Source: CAZFAT01 sp964517075 (GTDB lineage: Bacteria > Acidobacteriota > Vicinamibacteria > Vicinamibacterales > SCN-69-37). From it: a stretch of 13,228 bases of DNA. Below are positions 1 through 6,244 of this stretch, piece after piece. Positions within the stretch are counted from its first letter, which is position 1. Every line of letters starts with the position of its first letter. The notes below the pieces were generated by a model, which searched no databases, was not told where the DNA came from, and saw only the letters and a program-made list of their open reading frames with translations. The DNA is taken from the NCBI GenBank assembly GCA_964517075.1, contig CAZFAT010000107.1, positions 1-13,228 on the forward strand. Reading direction: 5' to 3'. The position numbers were made by a program, and so were the translations under genes.

Positions 1-105
1 TCAGTTCCAGGCCACCCGCGGCCGCTCCCCCGCCTCGCGGCCGCCGACTGGCGCTGCGCCTCCCCGCCGCCCGCGCTCCCCGTTGTCCGCCACGGGAGGT
101 GGTGC

Positions 106-474
106 TTGCGGATTGCCCAGATCGCTCCAGTGATCGAGAGCGTGCCGCCGCACGGGTATGGCGGCACCGAACGCGTCGTCGCGTATCTCTCCGAAGAGCT
201 GGTTCGTCAGGGACACGACGTCACGCTGTTCGTCAGCGGGGACTCGAGGACGAGCGCGCGGCTGGTACCGTGCGGCCGCCGGGCGCTGCGCAGCTGTTCC
301 GGATCGATCGACCCGCTCACCCACCACCTCGTGATGCTGGAACAGGTCGTCCGGCGCGCGGATCAGTTCGACGTGCTGCACTTCCACGTCGACTACGTGC
401 ATTTTCCGCTCAGTCGCCGGGCCGGATGGCCGTCGGTGACGACGCTGCACGGCCGGCTGGACATTCCGGATCTG
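106..474 (+). pseudogene. Glycosyltransferase family 4, N-terminal remnant
   Basis: The first 123 codons read as the N-terminal half-domain of a GT-B fold, family 4 glycosyltransferase (sugar transfer from a nucleotide sugar, cytoplasmic). Visible marks are the opening MRIAQIAPVIESVPP, the glycine-rich YGGTERVV typical of the donor/acceptor cleft, SGDSRTSARL, FDVLHFHVDY and TTLHGRLDIPDL. The start is TTG at 106, chosen because GGGAGG at 94-99 sits six bases upstream and the family's N-terminus begins exactly there. Family members run to roughly 350-400 residues. Here similarity stops abruptly after DIPDL at 474, and the frame then runs through non-family sequence to a TGA at 655-657. The UDP/GDP-sugar-binding C-terminal domain is absent, so I infer no activity. 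It could be a real deletion or an assembly join. Confidence 0.8.
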
Positions 475-475
475 C

Positions 476-630
476 GTGCAGTTCGAGGAGCGGTTCTGGT
501 GCGCGGATCTCGGCACCTACGCCCTGGCCCTCGACGGCGACAAGGCGCCCTGCGCCGTCGCGTCCTCGAACGCCGGACACGCGCTGCTCGCGGGGATTGC
601 GAGCGAGGACCGGGCGCGCCGCACCGGCGA
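476..630 (+). pseudogene. Glycogen debranching-type enzyme, internal fragment
   Basis: In a different frame from the glycosyltransferase piece, about 50 codons read QFEERFWCADLGTYALALDG followed by DKAPCAVASSNAGHALLAGIASEDRA in two consecutive blocks. I recognise this as part of the (alpha/alpha)6 catalytic domain of amylo-alpha-1,6-glucosidase / glycogen debranching proteins, where FWC..LGTYALALDGDK..C.V.SSNAGH is conserved. The family's N-terminal domain and everything before FEERFW are missing. No start codon or ribosome-binding site fits this piece. Debranching enzymes and family 4 glycosyltransferases are often neighbours in bacteria, so one deletion across a glycosyltransferase-debranching pair would explain the join near 471-478. 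The right boundary is approximate: family similarity fades after 620-630. Confidence 0.72.
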
Positions 631-635
631 ACGGC

Positions 636-776
636 CCACGCCTCGAAGAGATGCTGATTCGCAATCTGGCGGTCGGACCGTTCAGCCTGGATCTGCGCCT
701 CGAGCGTCACCACGACGACGGGGGGGGCAGCGTCCTGCGCCGTCAGGGCGACGTGCAGGAGGTGGCGATCAAATAG
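636..776 (+). pseudogene. Probable C-terminal tail of the debranching enzyme
   Basis: A third frame carries PRLEEMLIRNLAVGPFSLDL followed by RLERHHDDGGGSVLRRQGDVQEVAIK and a TAG at 774-776. The pattern IRNL.VG...DL.L.RH..D....VLRR.GDV.. resembles the last 40-50 residues of debranching-type glucosidases, which end in a small beta domain. If this is right, the stretch between the SNAGH block and this tail, well over 100 codons in the family, has been lost, including the FSGWGIRTL and HNGSVWPHDN regions and their catalytic acid. The tail is a weaker match than the two upstream pieces and could belong to a related enzyme. The next gene's promoter starts about 35 bases downstream. Confidence 0.5.
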
Positions 777-809
777 GCAGGCGGCCGGCCGGATTCGCCG
801 CGGCTTCCG

Positions 810-818
810 TGCTACAAA
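810..818 (+). promoter_or_regulatory. Candidate extended -10 promoter of mgtE
   Basis: TG at 810-811, one base, then TACAAA at 813-818 matches an extended -10 element (TGnTAnAAT-like). It lies in an A-rich patch within otherwise very GC-rich DNA, between the end of the pseudogene and mgtE. No good -35 hexamer is seen around 790, as often tolerated with an extended -10. Transcription would begin near 825, giving a leader of about 55 bases. Confidence 0.4.
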
Positions 819-827
819 ATACACGCG

Positions 828-844
828 GCCCCGCGCGGCGGGGC
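828..844 (+). other. Perfect GC hairpin in the mgtE leader
   Basis: GCCCCGC (828-834), loop GCG, GCGGGGC (838-844) form a perfect seven-pair stem. It lies just after the candidate promoter and about 35 bases before the mgtE start. No T-run follows, so it is not a standard intrinsic terminator. It may stabilise the 5' end of the mgtE message, or it may be chance in GC-rich DNA. Confidence 0.35.
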
Positions 845-879
845 GCAGGGCCCGACGTCACCGGTCCACAGGGAGGGGC

Positions 880-2244
880 ATGCCGGCACCGCGCAGAATC
901 GAACTCGTGCTGGAGTCCGTGCGTCGCCTCATGCGCATGGGGGCGACGCCGAACCTCGTCAATCTCCTGCAGAAGCAGCATCCCGCCGATTTGGCGGAAG
1001 TCTTTTCGGAGCTTCCCGAGCGCGAACGCCAGACCGCCTTCAACACCCTGGTTGAGCGCAACGGCCGGCTCGCCATGGAGGCGCTGAGCGAGCTCGGGCC
1101 CGAGAAGGGGGCCACGCTCCTCGCGCTGAGGTCTGCCGAGGACATCGCGCGGCTGACGCAGGAAATTCCCTCTGACGACGCGGCGGCGCTCATCGGCCAG
1201 CTGCCCGAGGAGTTGTCGGCCGTCGTCCTCGACCTCATCCGGCCGAAGCCTGGCGGCGGCGTCAGCGAACTCCTCGAGTACGAGGACAAGACCGCCGGCC
1301 GGCTGATGAACCCGAATGTCTTTGCCCTGCCCGAGGAGTTGACGGCGGGCGAGGCGATCACGGCCCTGCAGACCTCGCGCGACGTCGAGATGGTCTTCTA
1401 TCTCTATGTGGTCGACGATCGTCGCCACCTCGTGGGCGTCGTTTCGCTGCGCCGCCTGCTGCTCGTGCCGCCGGACACCCCGCTCAAGCGCATCATGACC
1501 ACCGAGGTCTACAGCGCGCGGGTGGACACGGATCAGGAGGAAGTGGCTCGGCAGGTGGCGTCCTACAACCTGCTGGCCATTCCGGTCGTTGACGCCGAAA
1601 ACAAGCTCACCGGGGTCATCACGGTCGATGACGTCATCGACGTCATCAAGGACGAAGCGACGGAAGACGTCTACCGGCTTGCGGGTCTGTCGGCCGACGA
1701 CGGTGTCCTCAGTCCGGCGGGCGAGTCGCTCCAGCGCCGGTTGCCCTGGCTCGGGGTCAATCTGGCCACGGCGTTTCTCGCCGCGTCGGTGGTCAGCATG
1801 TTCGAGGACACGATCTCGCGGGTCGTGATCCTCGCGGCTTTCATGCCCGTGGTCGCGGGCATGGGCGGCAATGCCGCGACGCAGACGCTGGCGGTGGTCG
1901 TCCGCGGGCTGGCCATCGGGGAGCTTACGTGGAGTAACGCCCGCGCCGTTCTGCAAAAGGAAGCCCTGGTCGGCCTGGGCAACGGCGTCGTGTTGGGTGG
2001 AGTCGCCATGCTGGGCGCCTGGCTGCTCAAGGGCAACGTGGTTCTCGGGGGGGTGCTGGCGCTCGCCATGATCATCAACATGTTCATCGCGGCGACGGCG
2101 GGGACGTTGATTCCGCTGGGGTTGCGGGCCCTGAAGGTCGATCCGGCGCTGGCCTCGTCGGTCTTCATCACGACGCTGACCGACGTCTTTGGCTTTCTCT
2201 CGTTCCTCGGGCTGGCGACAATCTTCCTGCCGTACTTGATCTGA
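880..2244 (+). CDS. mgtE: Magnesium transporter MgtE
   Basis: This is a complete 454-residue MgtE, the Mg2+-gated Mg2+ channel of the inner membrane, at the normal family length (about 450). Order of parts: an acidic helical N domain (1-130), tandem CBS domains (about 138-200 with YEDKTAGRLM at 134-143, and 201-260 ending GVITVDDVIDVI), a plug helix, and five membrane segments from about 288 to the end. The pore signature GMGGNAATQ lies at 327-335. The conserved pore-lining Asp is D435 in TTLTDVFGF. In the family, Mg2+ bound between the N and CBS domains closes the pore. The ATG at 880 follows GGGAGGGG (871-878), a strong but closely spaced ribosome-binding site. The gene stands alone: a decayed locus lies upstream and recO follows after 107 bases. 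No M-box riboswitch fits in the short leader. Confidence 0.96.
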   Translation: MPAPRRIELVLESVRRLMRMGATPNLVNLLQKQHPADLAEVFSELPERERQTAFNTLVERNGRLAMEALSELGPEKGATLLALRSAEDIARLTQEIPSDDAAALIGQLPEELSAVVLDLIRPKPGGGVSELLEYEDKTAGRLMNPNVFALPEELTAGEAITALQTSRDVEMVFYLYVVDDRRHLVGVVSLRRLLLVPPDTPLKRIMTTEVYSARVDTDQEEVARQVASYNLLAIPVVDAENKLTGVITVDDVIDVIKDEATEDVYRLAGLSADDGVLSPAGESLQRRLPWLGVNLATAFLAASVVSMFEDTISRVVILAAFMPVVAGMGGNAATQTLAVVVRGLAIGELTWSNARAVLQKEALVGLGNGVVLGGVAMLGAWLLKGNVVLGGVLALAMIINMFIAATAGTLIPLGLRALKVDPALASSVFITTLTDVFGFLSFLGLATIFLPYLI

Positions 2245-2283
2245 CGGCCGCAGTCGTCGCACGGCACGTCATCGAGTATCGAG

Positions 2284-2289
2284 TATTAT
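2284..2289 (+). promoter_or_regulatory. Candidate -10 box upstream of recO
   Basis: TATTAT at 2284-2289 matches the -10 consensus at five of six positions and sits in the only AT-rich patch of the mgtE-recO gap. Two perfect tandem copies of ATCGAGT (2271-2277, 2278-2284) lie directly before it. No convincing -35 is visible. It would drive the recO-glyQ-glyS-ppdK unit with a leader of about 55 bases. Confidence 0.3.
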
Positions 2290-2302
2290 CAGCAAGATGT
2301 GG

Positions 2303-2326
2303 GCCAGACGCGGCTGGCAGTCTGGC
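2303..2326 (+). other. Inverted repeat in the mgtE-recO gap
   Basis: GCCAGAC (2303-2309) and GTCTGGC (2320-2326) form a perfect seven-pair stem with a ten-base loop, starting 58 bases after the mgtE stop. No T-run follows, so an ordinary intrinsic terminator is unlikely. It would lie in the 5' leader of recO if the TATTAT box upstream is used. It may also help end mgtE transcripts or be an operator. Confidence 0.35.
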
Positions 2327-2351
2327 GCCCTCTGATGCGCCGATCGTCCTG

Positions 2352-3119
2352 ATGCAGGTCTATTCCGCCGAAGCCCTCGTTCTCCGCACCCATCGCTACG
2401 GTGAGGCTGATCGCATCGTGGTCTTCCTGACCGAGGATCGGGGCAAGAAACGGGGTGTGGCGAAGAACGCGACGGCGTCCAGGCGCCGGTTCGGCGCGGC
2501 GCTGGAACCGCTGACGCGCGGCCGGGCCACCTACGTCGAGCGCGAGACGCGCGAGTTGGTCCGGCTCGATCGGGTCGAGCCGCATCAGACGCCGCTCGGC
2601 GCCATCGCCGGCCTGCCCGACGGCGACGGCGCGCACGTGCTGGGGCATGCCGCGTATTTCGCGGAACTCCTCGATGAGTGGTCGCCCGAAGGCGGCCCGA
2701 ACGCGCGGCTCTTCCGGCTGGGCGCGGCGGCGGCCGACGCCCTGGGTCAGCCCGGATCGGTCGATGCGCTGGCCCGGTACTTCGAGTACTGGCTGCTGCG
2801 GCTCGAAGGGGTGTACCCGGCGATCGATCGGTGCCCGCGCTGTCAACGTCTCGCGTTGGGCGAGGGCGCGGCGCTCGTGCCCGCCGACCGCCGGTATGTG
2901 TGCGGTGCCTGCGCGGCGACCGGCCCGCGGTTGTCGCGCGAGGCCATGACGTTTTTGCGGTCGGCCGGCACCTGGACGCCGGTCGAGGCCGGCCGGGCCG
3001 GTACGCCGGTGCCGGCCCTGCGCGAGCTGGAGCGTGTCCACGCGCGCCTGATCGCGGACCATCTCGAGAAGTCGGTGCGCTCGGCGCGCGTGGTGAAGGA
3101 GTTGAGACCGGAGTCGTGA
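2352..3119 (+). CDS. recO: DNA repair protein RecO
   Basis: A 255-residue RecO, the recombination mediator that with RecR loads RecA onto SSB-coated single-stranded DNA in gap repair and anneals strands. The N-terminal OB fold is marked by SAEALVLRTHRYGEADRIVV (5-24) and the GKKRGVAKNA segment; a helical middle follows. A zinc-binding module has CPRC at 161-164 and CGAC at 184-187, so all four cysteines are present, unlike in E. coli RecO, which lacks them. Length is usual (about 240-260). ATG at 2352 is chosen because the family N-terminus starts there, though no Shine-Dalgarno is visible before it. Instead the ATG overlaps a TGA (TGATG) closing a 17-codon frame. The stop overlaps the glyQ start by four bases. 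Confidence 0.93.
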   Translation: MQVYSAEALVLRTHRYGEADRIVVFLTEDRGKKRGVAKNATASRRRFGAALEPLTRGRATYVERETRELVRLDRVEPHQTPLGAIAGLPDGDGAHVLGHAAYFAELLDEWSPEGGPNARLFRLGAAAADALGQPGSVDALARYFEYWLLRLEGVYPAIDRCPRCQRLALGEGAALVPADRRYVCGACAATGPRLSREAMTFLRSAGTWTPVEAGRAGTPVPALRELERVHARLIADHLEKSVRSARVVKELRPES

Positions 3120-4000
3120 CGCTTCAGGACCTCATTTTCAAGCTCTCGGATTACTGGGCGGCGCAAGGCTGTCTCGTGCAGCAGCCGCTCGACATCGAAA
3201 TCGGGGCGGGGACCATGCACCCGGAGACGTTCCTTCGGGTGCTCGGTCCACAGGCCTGGAACGTGGCGTACGTGCAGCCGTCGCGCCGACCGGCCGATGG
3301 CCGGTTCGGCGAGAACCCGAACCGTCTGTTCAAGCATCACCAGTTCCAGGTCATCCTCAAGCCCGCCCCCGACGACGTCCAGGACCTGTATTTGCAGAGC
3401 CTCGAGGCCTGCGGCATCGACCTGCGCGCCCACGACGTCCGGTTCGAGGAGGACAACTGGGAAGCGCCGACGCTGGGCGCCTGGGGGATCGGCTGGCAGG
3501 TTATGTACGACGGCCTGGAAATCACGCAATTCACCTATTTCCAGCAGGCCGGTGGCCTGGACCTGTCGCCCATCTCGGTCGAGCTCACGTACGGACTCGA
3601 GCGGTTCGCCATGGCGTTGCAGGGTGTGGACGACGTCTACGACCTGCAGTGGGCCCCCGGGGTCAGTTACCGGGAAGTGCGGCTGCGCGATGAAGTGGAG
3701 CAGTCCAAGTACGCCTTCGGGCAGGTGACGCTCCCCGAGGGCGAGTTCGCCGCGTTTCACCGCGACTTGTTTACCCGGCACTACGAGTTTGCCCAGGCGC
3801 TGATCGGGTCGAACCTGCTGCTGCCGGCGCTCGATCACTGCCTCAAGTGCTCGCATCTGTTCAACGTGCTGGACGCGAGCGGCAGCATCGGGGTTACCGA
3901 GCGGACCGCGTATCTGCTGCAGGTGCGCCAGCTGGCGGTGGCCATTGCGAAGGGGTGGGCCGAGCCGCTGATGGCCGAGGGAGTCGTGCATGGATCGTGA
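3116..4000 (+). CDS. glyQ: Glycyl-tRNA synthetase alpha subunit
   Basis: A 294-residue catalytic subunit of the heterotetrameric bacterial GlyRS, which activates glycine with ATP and charges tRNA-Gly in the cytoplasm. Nearly every family block is present: TLQDLIFKLSDYWAAQGC at the N-terminus, EIGAGTMHPETFLRVLGP, AYVQPSRRPADGRFGENPNR (class II motif 2), WEAPTLGAWGIGW, QFTYFQQAGG and YGLERFAM at 159-166 (motif 3). Length is close to the usual 290-305. The start is GTG at 3116, whose last two bases and the next base are the recO TGA, so the genes share GTGA and are probably translationally coupled. GGAG at 3110-3113 is too close to be ideal, and AAGGAG at 3096-3101 is rather far. An open frame continues upstream inside recO, but family similarity begins at this GTG. 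Confidence 0.96.
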   Translation: MTLQDLIFKLSDYWAAQGCLVQQPLDIEIGAGTMHPETFLRVLGPQAWNVAYVQPSRRPADGRFGENPNRLFKHHQFQVILKPAPDDVQDLYLQSLEACGIDLRAHDVRFEEDNWEAPTLGAWGIGWQVMYDGLEITQFTYFQQAGGLDLSPISVELTYGLERFAMALQGVDDVYDLQWAPGVSYREVRLRDEVEQSKYAFGQVTLPEGEFAAFHRDLFTRHYEFAQALIGSNLLLPALDHCLKCSHLFNVLDASGSIGVTERTAYLLQVRQLAVAIAKGWAEPLMAEGVVHGS

Positions 4001-6236
4001 ACTGCTCCTCGAAATCGGTCTCGAGGAGATGCCCGCCTCCTGGCTGCCCACCCTCACCACGCAACTGGGCGCGCGTCTGCACGATCGGCTGACCGAGGCC
4101 GGCCTGCCGGTCAAGGTCGCCATCGAGTCGCATGCCACGCCCCGGCGGCTGATGGCCTGCGTGCCCGAGCTCATCGATCGCCAGGAGGATCGCGACGAGA
4201 CGGTGATGGGCCCGCCCGTCAGCGCCGCGTTCGACGCCGAGGGCCACCCGACCAATGCGGGCCTTGGCTTCGCGCGCAAGCTCAACGTCGATTTCGACGC
4301 CATCGTGCCCGTGGACACGCCCCGCGGGAAGTACTTGTCGTATTCGCGCCGCCTCCGCGGGCGCGCGACGGTGGACGTGCTGCCCGACGTGCTGGCGAAG
4401 GTGCTGCGCGATCTGGCGTTTCCCAGGCAGATGCGGTGGGACGCGCAGCTCGAGGATGGCCGGGCCGAGTTCGTCTTCGGTCGGCCGATCCGGTGGCTGC
4501 TGTATCTCTACGGCGGCCGCGTCGTGCCGTTCACGATCGCCCGCCAGGCCAACGCGTCCAGTCCCCGCGTCCAGGACGTGACGTCCGGCGCTGTGACGTA
4601 TGGCCACCGGTTCCTCGCCACAAGCGGCCGGGCCGTCCGCGCCATCAAGGTGCGCAGCTTCGACGAGTACCGCACGAAGCTGACCGAGAACTTCGTGATC
4701 CTGTCGCGCATCGATCGTCGGGATCGCATCATGCGCGATCTGGAGGCCCAGGCCCGGCGGCTTGGCGGCCGCGCGATGCTGCACCAGCAGCCGCAGGCCG
4801 AAGCGCTGCTCGAGGAAGTCCCCGATCTCGTGGAGTTTCCGAGCGTCATTGCCGGCGCCTTCAGTGCGGATTTCCTGAGCCTGCCGCCTGAGGTGCTGAT
4901 CACGATGCTCATCCACCACCAGCACTTCTTCCCGGTGCTCGGCGCCAACGGCGCGTTGATGCCGGCCTTTCTGGCGGTCACCAACACCCAGGCGACGCAC
5001 GAACGCGCGATTGCCATCAACGCCGAGCGCGTCGTGACGGCCAGGCTGCGCGACGCGCGGTTCTTCTGGAACGCCGACCGGCAGGTGCCGCTCGAAAAGC
5101 GGCTGAGCTGGCTGGACACCGTGCTGTTTCACAAGCGGCTGGGCGCCTACTCGGCGAAGGCGGCCCGGATCGAGCGGCTCGCGGTGTGGATCGCGGCCGA
5201 CGTGCTAGCCCGGCCGGACGCCGTGGAGCCGGCCGCCCGAGCCGCGCGGCTGGCCAAGGCGGACCTGGCCACCGACATGGTGCGCGAGTTCACCGAACTG
5301 CAGGGCACGATGGGCGGCATCTACGCGCGGGCGGCCGGCGAACCTGAACCGGTGTGGAAGGCCATCTACTACCAGTACCTGCCGATGGCCATCGAGCCCG
5401 ATGCCGCGCCGGCGCCGGCGGCGCTCGGAGCCGGCGCCGTCACCTGGGCCGCGCTCTCGCTCGCGGACAAGCTGGACACGCTGGTCGGGCTGTTTCACGT
5501 GGGCGAACGGCCGACCGGATCGCGCGATCCGTACGGGCTGCGCCGGCAGGCCCATGGCGTGCTGCGCATTCTGGCCGATGCCGAAGCGCTGGCCGGGGTA
5601 CGGATCCGGACGCCGCTCGGCCGCCTGCTCGACCAGGCCACCGCGGGCCTGGAGGGCATTGCGGCCGAGGGCGAGGGGGACGGCCGGTCGGCCTTGACGG
5701 CGTTCTTCACCGAGCGCACGCAATTCGTGTTCGAGGCTCGGGGCGCCCAGCGCCAGGACGTGCGCTCGGTGCTCGCGGCCCCCGACGCCGCGCTGCAGAT
5801 CCCGATCAGCGACCTGCAGGAGAATCTGCGCGCCCTGCCCGACATCTCGCGGTCGGCGCCGTTCCGCCAGCTCGCGGTCGCGTTCAAGCGCGTGCGCAAC
5901 ATCGCGCGTGACTATGCGGCCGAGGCGTTTGCCGCCGACGAACAGTCGGGCCCGCCGCTGGCGGAGGTGCTCGAGGAGCCGGCCGAGCGCGCGCTGCTGC
6001 AGGAGATCGCGGATCGCGGCGAGGCCATCACCCGCGCCGTCCGGACGGGCACCGGGTTCCGCGAGGCGTACCTTGAAGCCGCGCGATTCGAACCCGTCGT
6101 GGCGCGGTTCTTCGACGACGTGTTCGTCATGACGGATGATTTGCGGCTGCGCCAGGCGCGGCTGCGGCTGCTCAAGCGGCTAGAGACCTTGATCCTGCAG
6201 CTTGGGGATATCTCGGAAATCGTGGCATCGGAGTAG
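3990..6236 (+). CDS. glyS: Glycyl-tRNA synthetase beta subunit
   Basis: A 748-residue beta subunit that binds tRNA-Gly and works with the GlyQ dimer. It opens with the family signature LLLEIGLEEMPASWLP, then shows RPIRWLLYLYGG, the conserved EFPSVIAGAF (282-290) with LIHHQHFFPV, an HD-type domain around KADLATDMVREFTELQGTMG (423-442), DPYGLRRQAHGVLRIL, and a C-terminal DALR-like anticodon-binding domain (FKRVRNI at 632-638; FFDDVFVM near the end). It is longer than the 689 residues of the E. coli protein but within the range I recall for the family. ATG at 3990 lies inside the last codons of glyQ (11-base overlap) with GGGAG at 3979-3983 six bases upstream. Coupled translation of equal amounts of the two subunits is the likely reason. 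Confidence 0.96.
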   Translation: MDRELLLEIGLEEMPASWLPTLTTQLGARLHDRLTEAGLPVKVAIESHATPRRLMACVPELIDRQEDRDETVMGPPVSAAFDAEGHPTNAGLGFARKLNVDFDAIVPVDTPRGKYLSYSRRLRGRATVDVLPDVLAKVLRDLAFPRQMRWDAQLEDGRAEFVFGRPIRWLLYLYGGRVVPFTIARQANASSPRVQDVTSGAVTYGHRFLATSGRAVRAIKVRSFDEYRTKLTENFVILSRIDRRDRIMRDLEAQARRLGGRAMLHQQPQAEALLEEVPDLVEFPSVIAGAFSADFLSLPPEVLITMLIHHQHFFPVLGANGALMPAFLAVTNTQATHERAIAINAERVVTARLRDARFFWNADRQVPLEKRLSWLDTVLFHKRLGAYSAKAARIERLAVWIAADVLARPDAVEPAARAARLAKADLATDMVREFTELQGTMGGIYARAAGEPEPVWKAIYYQYLPMAIEPDAAPAPAALGAGAVTWAALSLADKLDTLVGLFHVGERPTGSRDPYGLRRQAHGVLRILADAEALAGVRIRTPLGRLLDQATAGLEGIAAEGEGDGRSALTAFFTERTQFVFEARGAQRQDVRSVLAAPDAALQIPISDLQENLRALPDISRSAPFRQLAVAFKRVRNIARDYAAEAFAADEQSGPPLAEVLEEPAERALLQEIADRGEAITRAVRTGTGFREAYLEAARFEPVVARFFDDVFVMTDDLRLRQARLRLLKRLETLILQLGDISEIVASE

Positions 6237-6244
6237 AGAGGCAG

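Noticed and set aside
1..105. Tail of an upstream gene at the left edge
   Set aside because: All frames are low-complexity Pro/Arg/Ala translations with no recognisable family; the antisense frame that stops at 1-3 overlaps the glycosyltransferase piece and is a shadow.
106..657. Reading the whole 106-657 frame as a genuine short glycosyltransferase
   Set aside because: After residue 123 the frame is Arg/Gly-rich nonsense overlying a debranching-enzyme fragment in another frame; the second glycosyltransferase domain is absent.
828..844. Intrinsic terminator after the pseudogene
   Set aside because: The stem is strong but no T-run follows, and it lies downstream of the likely mgtE -10 box.
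819..879. M-box Mg2+ riboswitch before mgtE
   Set aside because: The likely leader is only about 55 bases, far shorter than an M-box, and none of its conserved core is visible.
769..2262. A long minus-strand open frame antisense to mgtE
   Set aside because: Its composition is low-complexity Arg/Gln/Asp/His and mgtE on the + strand has every family motif; this is a shadow frame.
2678..3115. Upstream extension of the glyQ frame into recO
   Set aside because: Family similarity starts exactly at GTG 3116; the upstream part is an open shadow within recO.
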